Source: Chaetoceros tenuissimus (taxonomy: Eukaryota; Bacillariophyta; Thalassiosirophyceae; Chaetocerotales; Chaetocerotaceae). From it: a stretch of 64,000 nt of DNA. Location of the stretch: assembly GCA_021927905.1 (NCBI GenBank), contig BLLK01000051.1, positions 62,001 to 126,000 on the forward strand, given 5' to 3'. This document shows positions 63,716-64,000 of this stretch, one piece after another. A program made the translations under genes and the position numbers. Below the pieces are notes generated by a model. That model made no database searches, was not told the DNA's origin, and worked only from the letters and a program-made list of their open reading frames with translations. Position 1 is the stretch's first letter; the number at the start of each line of letters is the position of its first letter.

Positions 63716-64000
63716 GTGAGTTTTGTTTATTTATATAATCACCACAGGAAGTCTATGTATAATAATAAACCTCATCTTGTCTCACCTTTTCAAAGTGCTC
63801 GCCAAAATCTTTTACTTTGAAGGATTGGTAAAAGGTTTTTCAGATTGAAAGAGAGACTTACTGTGAAATGAACAAATCCAGAAGTCTATTTCAATTGATT
63901 ATCTTTTATTTTTTGTTTATTTTTAAAAGAAGTGTCCTCATACTCTGTTTGGCAGCTATAGGAGGTGGCAGCACAATCTCATCATCGAATTCTCTACAAG

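Overview
The window looks like nuclear DNA of a photosynthetic stramenopile, most likely a diatom. Genes lie on both strands, many are split by short GT-AG introns (about 60-150 bp), and base composition leans to A/T. Two proteins carry a leader ending in a hydrophobic stretch followed by a Phe (SVHA|F, SVSSA|F; a third has GSFA|F), the pattern of diatom plastid presequences. There is also a local cluster of heat-shock-factor genes, a family known to be expanded in diatoms. No species is claimed. Exon borders were placed by hand from splice signals, reading frame and family resemblance.

Layout. 1-1078: 3' part of an endonuclease/exonuclease/phosphatase protein. 1079-4920: gene-poor, holding three blocks of tandem repeats (107/108, 126 and 148 bp units). 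4921-11326: a 2109-residue tuberin (TSC2)-like protein with a C-terminal Rap-GAP domain. 11600-18848: a cysteine-rich unknown, a GT8-like glycosyltransferase, a secreted CE1-type esterase with Cys-rich modules and a decayed partial copy beside it, and an unknown four-exon gene. 19634-22873: two tandem paralogues with an F-box-like segment. 23737-25278: a seven-helix receptor. 25772-27406: an unknown chromatin-type protein. 27707-33158: Listerin (LTN1), the ribosome quality-control E3 ligase.

33208-37898 is a large inverted duplication. Two arms of about 1.07 kb each carry a copy of an acidic disordered protein gene with its 5' intron and promoter, and each promoter holds the same palindromic E2F-like site. 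Between the arms sit a membrane-anchored leishmanolysin-like protease, whose HEMGH zinc motif is split by a 15-nt micro-exon, and an NTF2-like protein. 38065-42088: a double-MYND protein, a TPR-methyltransferase interrupted by an in-frame TAG, and a small plastid membrane protein.

42633-49610 is an HSF cluster: one frameshifted copy, one 5' fragment, one intact intronless copy and one copy with an intron. The HSFs share a short C-terminal motif. 49712-54142: a divergent pair, an S49 (SohB-like) protease with a long acidic/coiled-coil N-terminus and a prion-like membrane protein with an embedded RraA-type domain, with another E2F-like palindrome between them. 55077-58854: a CAMTA transcription factor (CG-1, TIG, ankyrin). 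59300-62382: a MYND protein and a plastid DUF1825-type protein. 62768 to the right edge: a cyclooxygenase (PGHS)-like haem peroxidase that lacks its N-terminal half, has a one-base frameshift and has lost the distal His.

No rRNA, tRNA, CRISPR or complete transposon was recognised.
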